Assembly (NCBI GenBank): GCA_028688905.1
Contig: JAQTXH010000001.1
Span: 186,001-250,000, forward strand
Direction of reading: 5' to 3'
Source of the DNA: Acidiphilium sp.
GTDB lineage: Bacteria > Pseudomonadota > Alphaproteobacteria > Acetobacterales > Acetobacteraceae
Length of the DNA: 64,000 bases
The notes below the pieces were generated by a model. The model was not told the DNA's origin and did no database searches. It saw only the letters and a list, made by a program, of their open reading frames with translations. This document shows positions 29,130 to 39,335 of this stretch, in pieces. How positions within the stretch are numbered: position 1 is the stretch's first letter; every line of letters begins with the position of its first letter. The position numbers were made by a program, and so were the translations under genes.

Positions 29130-29633
29130 ATGAAAATCAAAGCTCTGGGCGCACTTGCGGCTGTTGCCCTGCTTGCGGCGTGCTCCAACGCCCCCAAAAC
29201 CAACACGGCTTCGACCGGGTCTGGCGCGAATGTGGCGACCACCGGCCCGGCACCCGGCAGCGAGCAGCAGCTGGTGGCCGATGTCGGCGATCGCGCCTTT
29301 TTCGGCTTCAACAAGTCGAACCTGACCAGTGCCGATCAGTCGACGCTCGACCGTCAGGCGGCATGGCTCGCGAAGTACCCGAACGTCGATGTTCTGGTCG
29401 CCGGCAATGCCGATCCGCGTGGCACCGAGACCTACAATCTGGCACTCAGCAAACGCCGCGCCAATACCGCCCGCGACTATCTGGTCGCCAAGGGTGTCAC
29501 CCCGTCGCGTGTGCAGACCGTCGGCTACGGCAAGTCCTGCTTGGTTTCGCCGGGCAACACGTCACAGGATTACGCTCAGGATCGCGTCGCGATCACCTCG
29601 GTTCAGGGTTTCAACCCACAGAACTGCCACTAA
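29130..29633 (+). CDS. pal: Peptidoglycan-associated lipoprotein
   Basis: The 167-residue outer-membrane lipoprotein of the Tol-Pal system, anchoring the outer membrane to the wall. The signal peptide ends LAAVALLAAC at the lipidated Cys. The OmpA-like domain has VLVAGNADPRGTETYNLALS, KRRANTARDYL and RVQTVGYGKSCL. It is followed by cpoB, but a dispersed repeat splits the two. tolB, usually next to pal, is absent here. Confidence 0.96.
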   Translation: MKIKALGALAAVALLAACSNAPKTNTASTGSGANVATTGPAPGSEQQLVADVGDRAFFGFNKSNLTSADQSTLDRQAAWLAKYPNVDVLVAGNADPRGTETYNLALSKRRANTARDYLVAKGVTPSRVQTVGYGKSCLVSPGNTSQDYAQDRVAITSVQGFNPQNCH

Positions 29634-29691
29634 CCATCGCGTTTGCGGGTGTCGGTCGCCCGATCCTGCTGATTTACCACAACCGATACTT

Positions 29692-29790
29692 TAGAGCATG
29701 TTCGTTTCAGGACGAACATGCTCTCTCTTTTTGTTGCGAGCAGTTTCATCGCCTTCGGTTGCCACAAAGGTGTCAACCTCATGCAATGTT
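29692..29790 (-). repeat. Dispersed ~100-bp intergenic repeat, copy D
   Basis: The best hairpin of the family: AGAGCATGTTCGT and ACGAACATGCTCT form a perfect 13-bp stem (29693-29724), followed on the plus strand by CTCTTTTTG. The core follows on the minus strand as GCGATGAAACTGCTCGC, GTGGCAACCGAAGG and TGAGGTTGACACC. It lies between pal and cpoB, inside an otherwise conserved operon. Confidence 0.9.
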
Positions 29791-29903
29791 CCTCCAGGCA
29801 TCGGCGACCCGCGCAGGCAGGTTGCCGATTCCATCAAATGCCATATTGCCCTATATATGACAGACGCGCGGTTCCTGCGCGCCCACTGCCCCGAGGATGT
29901 TTC

Positions 29904-30782
29904 ATGCGCCGTTTCATGCTTGCCGCCCTGCCGATCGTCAGTATCGCCCTTGCCGGGTTGACCCCGCTCGATACGGCGCGCGCTCAAATGATTTCCAGCC
30001 GCGAGGGCATCGCGCTGGAAGACCAGATCCTGGAACTCAAGCAACAAATTCAGGCCATGCAGCCGAACGGCAATGGCGGATCGGTGCTCGCCGCCCCCGC
30101 GCCAAGCGATAACGGTGCCACTGCCGGCAGCGCCAGCAGCGCCCTGTTGCCCAATATGTTGCAGCAGATTCAGACCTTGAATGATCAGGTGCAGGATTTA
30201 CGCGGCCGGGTCGATACGCTGGAGCACGAGGTTGCGACCCAGCACGGCCAAATCAACCAGGAAATTGGCAACCTGAAGTTTCAGTTGAGCCAGAACGGCT
30301 CCACCGCAACCCCGGCACCGGAAGCAGCGGGTGGAACTTTGGGCGCGGCACCACAGGCTCCGGCCCGCGCCCCGGCCCCTGCGGCGGCGCGGCCCGCGCA
30401 CGTCGAAGCCTCGATCACCGCGGCCCGCCGCGCCCTCGCGGCCGGCGATTACCCGTCTGCGGCGGCGGATTCGCGCGCCGTCATCGCCAAGCAGGGCAAG
30501 GGGGCCGGTAACGGGGCCGCTGAAATGATCCTGGCGGAAGCGCTGGGGCATCAGGGTAATCATCAATCCGCCGCCATCGCGTATGACGACGCCTATAACG
30601 CCAGCCGCACCGGCCCCTACGCGCCGGATGCATTGTTGGGCCTGGCCAATTCGCTCACCGCGATCCATCAGGATCAGGAAGCCTGCGACACGCTGGATTC
30701 GCTGGCCAGCCAGTTTTCCTCACCCTCGGCCAGCCTCGCGACCAAGCTGCGCCTTGCGCGGGCTCGCGCCCACTGCGGGTGA
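29904..30782 (+). CDS. cpoB: Cell division coordinator CpoB (YbgF-type)
   Basis: A 292-residue periplasmic protein linking Tol-Pal to wall synthesis at division. The signal peptide ends near TARAQ (residues 24-28). Residues 35-135 contain coiled-coil heptads (QIQTLNDQVQDLRGRVDTLEHEV). An Ala/Pro linker at 140-170 leads to a C-terminal TPR region (AALAGDYPSAAADSRAVI..., YAPDALLGLANSLTAI). ATG at 29904 has CGAGGA upstream. It overlaps tilS by GTGA. Confidence 0.88.
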   Translation: MRRFMLAALPIVSIALAGLTPLDTARAQMISSREGIALEDQILELKQQIQAMQPNGNGGSVLAAPAPSDNGATAGSASSALLPNMLQQIQTLNDQVQDLRGRVDTLEHEVATQHGQINQEIGNLKFQLSQNGSTATPAPEAAGGTLGAAPQAPARAPAPAAARPAHVEASITAARRALAAGDYPSAAADSRAVIAKQGKGAGNGAAEMILAEALGHQGNHQSAAIAYDDAYNASRTGPYAPDALLGLANSLTAIHQDQEACDTLDSLASQFSSPSASLATKLRLARARAHCG

Positions 30783-32032
30783 GCCTGCCGCCGCTCGCGT
30801 TCCGGTTCGATGAAGCGATGGGCGCGTTGGGTTCCTTTGGGCCGCGCCCGCTCCTCGCGGTCGCGGTGTCGGGCGGGGCGGACAGTACGGCGCTGGTTTT
30901 GCTGGCACATGATTGGGCGCGCGCAAGGGGCGGATCGGTCCTCGCCCTGATCGCCGACCATGGATTGCGCCGCGAATCGGCCACCGAAGCGGCGACCACC
31001 GCCTCCCGCCTCGCGGGTGCCGGCATCGCCTCACGTATCGTAACCCTCGCCATTCCGCCGGGTTCGGCCTTGCAGGAGCGGGCGCGGATCGCTCGCCACG
31101 CCGCATTGGCGGCGGCTGCCCGCGAGGCCGGCGCGATACATCTGTTGTTCGGCCACCATGCGGCGGATCAGGCCGAGGTACTGGCGATGCGCGCCGCCCG
31201 CGGCAGCGGCGGCGCGGCGGGTATGGCCGCATTTGCCGCCCGGCACGACGTCGTGCTGCTACGCCCTCTGCTCGGCGTGGCCCCGGTTGAATTGCGGGCA
31301 GAATTGCAGCGCCGCCGGATCGACTGGATCGAGGATCCCTCGAACGCCGACCCTCGGTTCGAGCGCGTCCGCGTTCGTGTCAGCGGCATCGGGGCCACGC
31401 TGAACGGGGGCGATGCGGCTGATACCCTGGCGGCGGCGCAGCGCGAAGCTGCTGGGTTTCTCGCGCGCAATGCCAGCATCCATCCCGCGGGGTTCGCGAT
31501 TTTGCGCGCCGAATCCGCCCCGCATGAGGCACTGGCCGCGCTGATCCGCACCCTCGGCGGGGCCACCCATCCGGCGCGGCGCGACGCCATCGCGCGCCTG
31601 GCCGGTTCCCTGCACGCTGCAACGCTGGGGGGCGTTCGCATCATGCGTGCGGGCCGGTTCGGCGACGGTTGGCTGCTATGCCGGGAGCCTGTGGCTTGCG
31701 CGCCACCCATTGCCGCTATACCCGGAGCCACATGGGACCGGCGATTTCGTATCCGCACCGTGCCGTCGCAGGCCAACCAGCTCGGCAAACTCGGGATGTT
31801 CGCCCCGGCGTTTCGCGCCTGTTCTTCCTTGCCGTCGGTGGTTTTGCGCGGTCTGCCTGCGTTTTTCCGCGATGGTGTGGTGGTCGCCGTGCCACATTGC
31901 GGTACCGATGCCATAGCGACCCTGACCAACGCGCCGCCCCTGCCGGTTGCGGCGTTACCGTTCACGCGTTTGCCGCGCGCTGTCCGCCTCTGCGCATCCA
32001 GCTCCGCGCAAAATGACGAGGCATGGGCGTAA
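30779..32032 (+). CDS. tilS: tRNA(Ile)-lysidine synthetase
   Basis: Modifies the wobble cytidine of tRNA-Ile(CAU) to lysidine. The 417-residue protein has the PP-loop LLAVAVSGGADSTALVLLAHDW, LIADHGLRRES, LFGHHAADQAEVLAMR and WIEDPSNADPRFERVRVR. The GTG start overlaps the cpoB stop. The C-terminal part is less conserved, as is usual. pal-cpoB-tilS-ftsH is the normal order in this group. Confidence 0.94.
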   Translation: MSLPPLAFRFDEAMGALGSFGPRPLLAVAVSGGADSTALVLLAHDWARARGGSVLALIADHGLRRESATEAATTASRLAGAGIASRIVTLAIPPGSALQERARIARHAALAAAAREAGAIHLLFGHHAADQAEVLAMRAARGSGGAAGMAAFAARHDVVLLRPLLGVAPVELRAELQRRRIDWIEDPSNADPRFERVRVRVSGIGATLNGGDAADTLAAAQREAAGFLARNASIHPAGFAILRAESAPHEALAALIRTLGGATHPARRDAIARLAGSLHAATLGGVRIMRAGRFGDGWLLCREPVACAPPIAAIPGATWDRRFRIRTVPSQANQLGKLGMFAPAFRACSSLPSVVLRGLPAFFRDGVVVAVPHCGTDAIATLTNAPPLPVAALPFTRLPRAVRLCASSSAQNDEAWA

Positions 32033-32212
32033 TGACGGGACATGGGATAGAAAAATCCGCTTTGATGCCCATTTCAAACTTTGGGTGGCGGACGGTGGCG
32101 CGGCATGCCATGATGTCCCCAAGTTTGTTTTGGTAGGACTTTGTCGTATTAGGCCGACGTTTCGGCGACCCCGGCCTTCAATCCGGGTGACAACAGAACT
32201 GGATTAAGGTTG

Positions 32213-34138
32213 ATGAATAATCTAGGGCGTAATCTGCTGGTATGGGTGATCGTGGCACTGTTTTTCGTGCTGTTGTTCAACATGTTCCAGCCAGCCACGA
32301 CGCAGACCGATCATGGTACCCAGGTCGCCTACTCGACATTCATGTCTGAAGTGAGCGCCGACAAGGTCGATCACGTCACCATTCGCGGTCACGATATCGC
32401 AGGAGCGTTGAAATCCGGCTCGACCTTCGAGACCTATGCGCCGAGTGATCCCGAACTGGTCAATACCCTGATCACCAACAAGGTCCGGGTTGTCGCCAAG
32501 CCACTCAACCCGCCGGAAAACCCGCTGATCCACTACCTGATTTCGTGGGCACCGATGATTCTGCTGCTCGGGGTGTGGATTTACTTCATGCGCCAGATGC
32601 AGGGCGGCGGTGGCCGCGCCATGGGGTTCGGCAAATCGCGCGCCCGGTTGCTCACCGAAAAGCAGGGCAGGGTGACGTTCGAGGACGTCGCCGGCATCGA
32701 GGAAGCCAAGGGCGAGTTGCAGGAAATTGTCGAATTTCTGCGCGACCCGCAAAAATTCCAGCGCCTCGGCGGCAAGATCCCCAAGGGCGTGCTGCTGATC
32801 GGCCCGCCCGGCACCGGTAAGACCTTGCTGGCGCGTGCGATCGCGGGTGAAGCCAACGTGCCGTTCTTTACGATCTCGGGTTCCGATTTCGTTGAAATGT
32901 TTGTCGGCGTCGGCGCATCCCGTGTACGTGACATGTTCGAACAGGGCAAAAAGAACGCCCCCTGCATCATCTTCATCGATGAAATCGACGCCGTCGGCCG
33001 CCATCGCGGTGCCGGTCTCGGTGGCGGCAACGACGAACGCGAACAGACCCTCAACCAGATGCTGGTCGAGATGGATGGGTTCGAGAGTAACGAAGGGGTC
33101 ATTCTGATCGCCGCGACCAACCGCCCTGACGTGCTCGACCCCGCGTTGCTGCGGCCGGGCCGGTTCGATCGTCAGGTGATGGTGCCGAACCCCGACGTGA
33201 ACGGGCGTGAGCGGATTCTCAAGGTCCATATGCGCAAGGTACCGCTCGCCGCCGATGTTGACCCCAAGGTGATCGCGCGCGGCACGCCGGGCTTCTCCGG
33301 TGCCGATCTCGCCAATCTCGTGAACGAGGCGGCGCTGATGGCGGCACGGATCGGCAAGCGCGTCGTTGCCATGGCGGAGTTCGAATTCGCCAAGGACAAG
33401 GTCATGATGGGGGCCGAACGCCGCTCGCTGGTGATGAGCGACGAAGAAAAGAAAATGACCGCCTATCATGAAGGTGGCCACGCCCTTTGCTCAATCTCCC
33501 AACCGCAGTGCGACCCGGTGCATAAGGCCACAATTATCCCGCGCGGTCGCGCTCTCGGCATGGTGATGAGCCTGCCGGAGGGCGATCGCTACTCGATGAG
33601 CAAAGCCAAGCTGCTGGCCGAACTGGTCAAAGCGATGGGGGGGCGTGCCGCCGAGGAAATTATTTTCGGGCCGGAAAACGTCTCGAATGGCGCTTCGGGC
33701 GATATCAAACAGGCGACCGACATCACCCGGCGGATGATCACCGAATGGGGCATGAGCGACAAGCTGGGCATGATCGCTTATGGCGGCAACGATCAGGAAT
33801 TGTTCCTCGGCCATTCGGTCACCCAGCACAAAAACGTGTCGGAAGCGACGGCTCAGGAAATTGACAGCGAAATCAAGGCGGTAATCGATCACGCCTACGC
33901 TGAGGCCAAGCGCATTCTGACCGAGCGGATCGACGAACTCAATCGTCTCGCCAACGGTTTGCTCGAATACGAGACGCTGTCCGGCGATGAAATCACCACC
34001 GTGCTGCGCGGCGATCCGGTGATCCGCAAAGTGGTCGATGAACCCGCGCCGGATAATCGCCGGTCCTCGGTGCCGACCTCGCAGAAGCCGGACATGCCGA
34101 AATCCGGTGGCCTGGGTCCGGTGCCGGCACCCGGCTGA
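32213..34138 (+). CDS. ftsH: ATP-dependent zinc metalloprotease FtsH
   Basis: The 641-residue membrane AAA+ protease. Two membrane helices (residues 8-26 and about 105-123) bracket a periplasmic domain. Walker A is [14 protein letters not shown], Walker [13 protein letters not shown], the second region of homology [18 protein letters not shown], and the zinc site [14 protein letters not shown] 32213 is preferred to the preceding TTG. A clear intrinsic terminator follows at 34177. Confidence 0.98.
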   Translation: MNNLGRNLLVWVIVALFFVLLFNMFQPATTQTDHGTQVAYSTFMSEVSADKVDHVTIRGHDIAGALKSGSTFETYAPSDPELVNTLITNKVRVVAKPLNPPENPLIHYLISWAPMILLLGVWIYFMRQMQGGGGRAMGFGKSRARLLTEKQGRVTFEDVAGIEEAKGELQEIVEFLRDPQKFQRLGGKIPKGVLLIGPPGTGKTLLARAIAGEANVPFFTISGSDFVEMFVGVGASRVRDMFEQGKKNAPCIIFIDEIDAVGRHRGAGLGGGNDEREQTLNQMLVEMDGFESNEGVILIAATNRPDVLDPALLRPGRFDRQVMVPNPDVNGRERILKVHMRKVPLAADVDPKVIARGTPGFSGADLANLVNEAALMAARIGKRVVAMAEFEFAKDKVMMGAERRSLVMSDEEKKMTAYHEGGHALCSISQPQCDPVHKATIIPRGRALGMVMSLPEGDRYSMSKAKLLAELVKAMGGRAAEEIIFGPENVSNGASGDIKQATDITRRMITEWGMSDKLGMIAYGGNDQELFLGHSVTQHKNVSEATAQEIDSEIKAVIDHAYAEAKRILTERIDELNRLANGLLEYETLSGDEITTVLRGDPVIRKVVDEPAPDNRRSSVPTSQKPDMPKSGGLGPVPAPG

Positions 34139-34176
34139 ACCCTGCCTTTACCGCAGACCTGTCTGCGCGATGACGA

Positions 34177-34206
34177 AAGCCGTAGGTTCGAACCTTCGGC
34201 TTTTTT
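34177..34206 (+). terminator. Intrinsic terminator after ftsH
   Basis: AAGCCG-T-AGGT-TCGA-ACCT-T-CGGCTT forms a long stem with one mismatch and a TCGA loop, followed by TTTTTTCG. It closes the pal-ftsH run. Confidence 0.85.
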
Positions 34207-34257
34207 CGTCCCCGGTGTGCAACCATATCGAACCTGGACATCAACAGGAGTGGATCG

Positions 34258-35136
34258 ATGGGCTTGCGAATTGGCGTGGTCGGGCTGGGGCGGATGGGGG
34301 CAGCCATCGCGGCCCGGTTGATCGAGCGGGGGCACGACGTGTGCGGCTGGAACCGTACCGTCGCCCGGTCCGAGGCGATCGAGGGCCTCATTGTCCGCGC
34401 CAGCCCCGCTGAAACGGTCGCCAGCACGGACACCGTGATCGTGATGCTGCTCGACGAGGAAGCGGCGCGTCCGGTCTATCATGGTGAGGCCGGCCTGCTG
34501 TCCAGCGATCTTGGATCGACCCTTATACTCGACATGAGCACACTGAAACCGGCGGATATGCTCGCGAACGCGGAGGCGGTGCGTGCCGCGGGTGGGATTT
34601 TCGTCGGCTGTCCGGTGGGCGGCACCGTGGGGCCGGCGCGTGCAGGCAAGTTGCTGGGCCTCGCGGGTGGCGACAGTGCCGCGATCGACCGGGCAATGCC
34701 GGTGCTAAATGAACTCTGCGACCAGATCGAACGGTTCGCCACGCCGGAGGCAGCGTCCGCCATGAAGCTCGCGATCAATCTGCCGTTGCTCGTTGCGTTC
34801 CAGGCGCTCGGCGAGGCGGCGTTGATGACGCGTCCTTACGGCATCACTCAGGATCGACTGGTGTCGATCATCAGCGGCAGCCCCGGCGGTGCGCCGGCGA
34901 TCGGGCTGCGTCGCGAGGCGGTACTGGCGGAAATGGCTGGCCGGCCGGCCCATACGGTCGGATTTTCGCTCGAAGCCGTGGAGAAAGACCTGCGTTTGAT
35001 CGACGAGGTTGGTCGCGCCGAAGGGTTCGACCTGCCGGTGACCGAAGCGGTCCGCCGCTTCGCGCACGATGCGGTGCGGGAAGGGTGGGGCGAGCGCGAT
35101 CTGGCTGCCCTGGCGGCGTTCAACCTGCGAGCCTGA
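34258..35136 (+). CDS. NAD(P)-dependent beta-hydroxyacid dehydrogenase
   Basis: A 292-residue member of the 3-hydroxyisobutyrate dehydrogenase family. The Rossmann motif is VVGLGRMGAAIAARLIERGH with CGWNRT after the second strand. GCPVGGTVGPARAGKL holds the place of the substrate loop, and the catalytic Lys lies in SAMKLAINLP. The substrate (hydroxyisobutyrate, tartronate semialdehyde or succinic semialdehyde type) cannot be told. AGGAG precedes the ATG. It stands alone between ftsH and pnp. Confidence 0.87.
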   Translation: MGLRIGVVGLGRMGAAIAARLIERGHDVCGWNRTVARSEAIEGLIVRASPAETVASTDTVIVMLLDEEAARPVYHGEAGLLSSDLGSTLILDMSTLKPADMLANAEAVRAAGGIFVGCPVGGTVGPARAGKLLGLAGGDSAAIDRAMPVLNELCDQIERFATPEAASAMKLAINLPLLVAFQALGEAALMTRPYGITQDRLVSIISGSPGGAPAIGLRREAVLAEMAGRPAHTVGFSLEAVEKDLRLIDEVGRAEGFDLPVTEAVRRFAHDAVREGWGERDLAALAAFNLRA

Positions 35137-35550
35137 CCATTCTATGTGTCAAAAAAACAAATGCTTAGAGCGCTTTCCGAAGAATGAAAACGCCCTAAGA
35201 ATTGTTTTGCGCGCCATTTCATTCGCCGAAGATCGCTTCGCGTTGCCAGCCGGATTGTTCCAGATTGTTATTGCTCTAGCTTCCTGTAGCCGGCAGGCCG
35301 ATTTTCGGTTATATGAAAATCGCGCGCCCCTGCGGCGCGGATGAAACGGGGGAATTGTCCCCTGGGCGATCGGAACGGCTACGGTCATTCGGTTGCGTGC
35401 AAAGCCGGGTATTCTCCGGCGTTTCCGGCCACATGGCCCGTGGCTGTGACGAGTTTGTTCTCCCACAGCCCTGCCCATGCCGCCCGAGACGCTGGCCCCG
35501 CGTGGCACGGCCGATGTCCGCCGCTCCGGTCCTGTTGTTGTAAGGACTGA
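35137..35550. other. Leader region upstream of pnp with a possible diverged repeat
   Basis: About 410 bases with no gene. 35166-35280 loosely matches the dispersed repeat (hairpin-like AGAGCGCTTTCC/GAAAACGCCCT, then GCGCGCCATTTCATTCGCC, ending TTGCTCTA). Farther on GGGG-AATTGT-CCCC at 35350-35363 and other short inverted repeats may form a structured pnp leader. rpsO, which often precedes pnp, is absent. Confidence 0.45.
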
Positions 35551-37707
35551 ATGATGTTCGATAAGTATTTTCGCAAGGAACTCGACTGGGGTGGGCGCAA
35601 GCTCATTCTGGAAACCGGCAAAGTCGCCCGCCAGGCCGATGGCGCGATCGTCGCCTCCTATGGCGACACCGTGGTGCTCGCCACCGCCGTGGGCGCGCGT
35701 TCGGTCAAGCCGGGGCAGGATTTCTTTCCGCTCACGGTGAACTACCAGGAAAAATTCTTTGCGGCCGGGCGCATCCCCGGCGGTTTCTTCAAGCGTGAAG
35801 GCCGCCCGACCGACCGTGAAACCCTGATCTGCCGCCTGATCGACCGGCCGATCCGCCCGCTGTTTCCGCATGGCTTCAAGAACGAAGTGCAGATCATCGT
35901 CACGGTTCTCAGCCACGATCTGGAAAACGAACCCGATGTTCTGTCGCTGATCGCCGCCTCGGCGGCACTCACCCTGTCCGGCATGCCCTTCTTCGGCCCG
36001 GTCGGGGCGGCACGGGTCGGTTACATCGATGGCGAGTACATTCTCAATCCAACCTCGGCGCAGATCAAGGACAGCAAGCTCGATCTCGTGCTCGCCGGCA
36101 CCGCTGAAGGCGTGTTGATGGTCGAGTCCGAAGCGCATGAGCTTTCCGAGGACATCATGCTCGGCGCGGTCGATTTCGGGCATAAGGCGTTCCAGCCGGT
36201 GATCCAGGCGATCGTCGAACTCGCTGAGCACGCCGCCAAGGAGCCCTGGGCGCTGACCGAGACAAGCGATGAGGAGATCAACCTCGCCGCCCGCATCGAC
36301 ACGTTGGCCCGCGAGGGTATCCGCATCGCCTATGACGAGCGGGAAAAAGCCGCCCGCCATGACAAGCTGAACGCGGTCAAAACCGAAACCCTCGCCAAAC
36401 TGACCGAGGAAGGCCTGTCGGCCGAGAAAGCCAAGGGCATGTTCAAGGCGCTTGAGGCCGACATCGTCCGCAACGCGATCCTCGACAACGGCATCCGGAT
36501 CGACGGCCGCGATACCAAAACGGTCCGCCCGATTCTCGCCGAGGTCGGCGTGCTGCCGCGCACCCATGGCAGTGCCCTGTTCACCCGCGGCGAAACCCAG
36601 GCGCTGGTGGTGGCGACGCTCGGCACCGCGCAGGATGAGCAGTTGATCGACGCGATCGAGGGCGAATATCGCGAGCATTTCATGCTGCACTATAATTTCC
36701 CTCCCTACTCGGTCGGCGAAACCGGCCGCGTCGGCAGTCCCGGCCGGCGTGAAGTCGGTCATGGCAAGCTCGCCTGGCGGGCGATCCATCCGCTGCTGCC
36801 CGGCAAAGACAAATTCCCGTACACGCTGCGGGTGGTCTCGGAAATCACCGAGAGCAATGGCTCCTCCTCGATGGCCACGGTCTGCGGCACCTCGCTCGCG
36901 CTGATGGACGCCGGCGTACCCCTGGCCCGCCCGGTCGCCGGCATCGCGATGGGGCTGATCAAGGAAGACCACGCCTTCGCCGTGCTGTCCGACATCCTGG
37001 GTGACGAAGATCATCTCGGCGACATGGACTTCAAGGTCGCCGGCACCGAATCCGGCATCACCTCGCTGCAGATGGACATCAAGATCACCTCGATCACCTT
37101 CGAGATCATGAAGATCGCGCTGGATCAGGCAAAGCATGGCCGGATGCACATCCTCGGCGAAATGGCCAAGGCGCTGCAAGGCTCGCGGGACGATGTTTCC
37201 CAAAATGCACCGCGGATAACCGTCATCACCGTGCCGAAAGACAAGATCAGGGACGTGATCGGCACCGGCGGCAAGGTGATCCGCGAGATCGTCGAGCAGA
37301 CCGGCTGCAAGATCGACATCGAAGACGATGGAACGATCAAGATCGCCGCAACCTCCGACGAACAGGCGCAGAAAGCGATCGACAAAATCCGTGGCCTCAC
37401 CACCGAGCCGGAAGTCGGCCAGATCTATACCGGCAAGGTCGTGAAAGTCGCCGATTTCGGTGCCTTTGTGAACTTCTTCGGTGCCCGCGACGGGTTGGTT
37501 CATATCAGCGAACTCGCCCAGGGCCGGGTTGCCCGCACTGGTGACGTGGTGAAGGCCGGCGATGTCGTAAAGGTCAAAATGGTCGGCCTCGACGATCGCG
37601 GCAAGGTGAAATTGTCGATGCGCGTGGTCGATCAGGAGACCGGAGCGGATATTTCCGATCAGGTCGGCGGCAAAGGGGCGCGGCGCGAGGACGCTGCCGC
37701 CGAATAG
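35551..37707 (+). CDS. pnp: Polyribonucleotide nucleotidyltransferase
   Basis: The 718-residue 3'-5' phosphorolytic exoribonuclease and degradosome component. Two RNase PH domains ([42 protein letters not shown]) flank an alpha-helical linker. A KH domain ([20 protein letters not shown]) and an S1 domain ([17 protein letters not shown]) follow. ATGs at 35551 and 35554 are both possible; TAAGGAC precedes them. Confidence 0.97.
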   Translation: MMFDKYFRKELDWGGRKLILETGKVARQADGAIVASYGDTVVLATAVGARSVKPGQDFFPLTVNYQEKFFAAGRIPGGFFKREGRPTDRETLICRLIDRPIRPLFPHGFKNEVQIIVTVLSHDLENEPDVLSLIAASAALTLSGMPFFGPVGAARVGYIDGEYILNPTSAQIKDSKLDLVLAGTAEGVLMVESEAHELSEDIMLGAVDFGHKAFQPVIQAIVELAEHAAKEPWALTETSDEEINLAARIDTLAREGIRIAYDEREKAARHDKLNAVKTETLAKLTEEGLSAEKAKGMFKALEADIVRNAILDNGIRIDGRDTKTVRPILAEVGVLPRTHGSALFTRGETQALVVATLGTAQDEQLIDAIEGEYREHFMLHYNFPPYSVGETGRVGSPGRREVGHGKLAWRAIHPLLPGKDKFPYTLRVVSEITESNGSSSMATVCGTSLALMDAGVPLARPVAGIAMGLIKEDHAFAVLSDILGDEDHLGDMDFKVAGTESGITSLQMDIKITSITFEIMKIALDQAKHGRMHILGEMAKALQGSRDDVSQNAPRITVITVPKDKIRDVIGTGGKVIREIVEQTGCKIDIEDDGTIKIAATSDEQAQKAIDKIRGLTTEPEVGQIYTGKVVKVADFGAFVNFFGARDGLVHISELAQGRVARTGDVVKAGDVVKVKMVGLDDRGKVKLSMRVVDQETGADISDQVGGKGARREDAAAE

Positions 37708-37769
37708 AGCCTGACCGTTTGAGGACGCACAGGCTCTATCGCTATCTTTGCGAGCAATATTGCTCTAAC
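37707..37769 (-). repeat. Short deletion form of the dispersed repeat, copy E
   Basis: Begins at the last base of the pnp stop codon. AGCCTG-ACCGTTTGAGGACGCA-CAGGCT forms the hairpin, then GCGAGCAATATTGCTC. Compared with copy A, the 43 bases between two ATTGCT direct repeats are missing, as expected for recombination or slippage between them. Confidence 0.8.
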
Positions 37770-37787
37770 GCGGCGCGATTGTTCCGA

Positions 37788-37824
37788 AACGGGGCCGGTG
37801 GGAAACCGCCGGCCCCGTTGCTTT
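37788..37824 (+). terminator. Intrinsic terminator after pnp
   Basis: AACGGGGCCGG at 37788-37798 pairs with CCGGCCCCGTT at 37809-37819, followed by GCTTTG. Strong stem, weak T-run. Confidence 0.75.
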
Positions 37825-37891
37825 GCGCGCAACACGGCGTATCGGTACACGCCATCCAAGACCCGATTTACCGGGGCCTGGACCTACCGGA

Positions 37892-38587
37892 TCACGATCG
37901 CAGCACGGCGGCCCGGGTGTTGAGCAAAATGCGCCCGAGCCGCACGCCAAGGAGCGCCGTCGCGGCCAGCCCGGTCAGAAAAAGCGCCGCGTGGAGCGAG
38001 GCGTCGCCCCGGGTGGCTGCCAAACCGGTCGCCCCCAAAGCGCCAAGACTGACATACAGAAGCAACGCGGGCAGGGCGGCGAGGGTGCCGAGCGCGTAGT
38101 CGCGTATCCCGATCGCCGACAGGCCGAGCGCATAGGAGGTGAGTGAAAACGGCATCACCGGCGAGATCCGCAACAGCAGCACCAGCCGCCAGCCGTCGCG
38201 GCCCAGGGCAGCGTCGAACCGGTCCAGGGTGGCGCTGCGGGCAAGCAGGCCGATAATCGCCGGGCGCAAAGTGGAGCGGGCCAGACCGAAGGCGATGCCC
38301 GCACCCAGCAGCACGCCGGCGCTCGCCAAACCAAAGCCGAGTGCCACCCCAAAGACCGCGCCGGCGGCGATGCCGAGCAGCGACGCCGGCAACAATCCCA
38401 CCAGGGCCGCGAGCATTTGCAGTACAATGAATACGAGCCAGCCGCTCAGCCCAAGATCGCGCAACCGGTCGCGTGCTGCGAGGATATACCCGGCCACCTG
38501 CGACCCGGCATACAGGCTAGCGACCGCCGCCAGGGTCAGGGCGGCCAGCACCACGCCCGCCGCGATCAGCCGGCGGTCCAACCTCAT
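37892..38587 (-). CDS. TVP38/TMEM64-family membrane protein
   Basis: A 231-residue integral membrane protein with about six hydrophobic helices and the SNARE-associated/DedA-like domain: LPASLLGIAAGAVFGVALGFG followed by VLLLRISPVMPFSLTSYALGLSAIGIRDY. These proteins are linked to lipid scrambling or carrier-lipid recycling. ATG 38587 overlaps the GT2 stop by ATGA, so it ends a three-gene operon with GT2 and the 2OG oxygenase, suggesting an envelope role. Confidence 0.87.
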   Translation of the reverse strand: MRLDRRLIAAGVVLAALTLAAVASLYAGSQVAGYILAARDRLRDLGLSGWLVFIVLQMLAALVGLLPASLLGIAAGAVFGVALGFGLASAGVLLGAGIAFGLARSTLRPAIIGLLARSATLDRFDAALGRDGWRLVLLLRISPVMPFSLTSYALGLSAIGIRDYALGTLAALPALLLYVSLGALGATGLAATRGDASLHAALFLTGLAATALLGVRLGRILLNTRAAVLRS

Positions 38588-39333
38588 GGCGACCCGGCAC
38601 CGAGCAACGGCCACGCCCGCAGCCCCGATCGCGCCAGGCGGTAGCGCACCGCCGTATCCAGAACACCGAACCCGTAAGCGACCGAGCGGGAAAAATCGAT
38701 CGAGGACGCCTCCTTGAAATACCGCGCCGGGCACGAAATTTCGCCGAAGGTGAACCCGGCATAGAGCGCCTGTGCGATCATCTGGTTGTCAAACACGAAG
38801 TCGTTCGAGCAGCGATCGAGCGGCAATTGTTCCAGCACCCGGCGCGACCACGCCCGGTAGCCTGAATGGTATTCCGAGAAGGTCTGGCCAAGCAGGATGT
38901 TTTCCACCGCGGTCAGCCCGCGATTCGCCGCGTATTTCCACCACGGCATGCCGCCCGCCCTCGCCCGGCCGCCCAAAATGCGCGAGGCCAGAACCGCGTC
39001 ATAATGGCCCGATACGATCATCGACGCCATCGCCGGGATCAGGCGAGGCGAGTATTGATAATCCGGGTGCAGCATCACCACGATGTCGGCACCACGCGCC
39101 AGTGCGGCGGCGTAACAGGTTTTCTGATTGGCCCCGTAACCCCGGTTTTCCCGGTGGACGATGGTGTGCAGTCCCAAGGCTTGCGACAGTGGCACTGTGG
39201 CGTCACCGCTCGCATCGTCGGTCAGAATCAGGTCGTCCACAATCTCGCGGTCGATTTCACGCACGGTGCGAACAAGGGTGAGCGCCGCATTATAGGCCGG
39301 CAGCACCACCGCAATCCGCTGCCCGGCGAGCAC
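38584..39333 (-). CDS. Glycosyltransferase family 2
   Basis: A 249-residue GT-A enzyme. AVVLPAYNAALTLVRTVREID begins the nucleotide-binding fold; LTDDASGDAT and VVMLHPDYQYSP give the acidic metal motifs; EYHSGYRAWSRRVLE and NDFVFDNQMIAQALYAG follow, as in dolichol/undecaprenyl-phosphate-sugar synthases. The start is GTG, two bases after the previous stop. The acceptor is not visible, though TVP38 downstream fits a lipid-linked product. Confidence 0.88.
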   Translation of the reverse strand: MLAGQRIAVVLPAYNAALTLVRTVREIDREIVDDLILTDDASGDATVPLSQALGLHTIVHRENRGYGANQKTCYAAALARGADIVVMLHPDYQYSPRLIPAMASMIVSGHYDAVLASRILGGRARAGGMPWWKYAANRGLTAVENILLGQTFSEYHSGYRAWSRRVLEQLPLDRCSNDFVFDNQMIAQALYAGFTFGEISCPARYFKEASSIDFSRSVAYGFGVLDTAVRYRLARSGLRAWPLLGAGSP

Positions 39334-39335
39334 AA

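Noticed and set aside
34181-34195. GGTTCGAACCTT as a tRNA T-loop
   Set aside because: It is the inner stem and loop of the ftsH terminator; no acceptor stem or anticodon arm surrounds it.
35149-37503. 784-codon open frame antisense to pnp
   Set aside because: It is the shadow of a GC-rich gene; composition is His/Asp/Gly-heavy without domains, while the plus strand encodes full-length PNPase.
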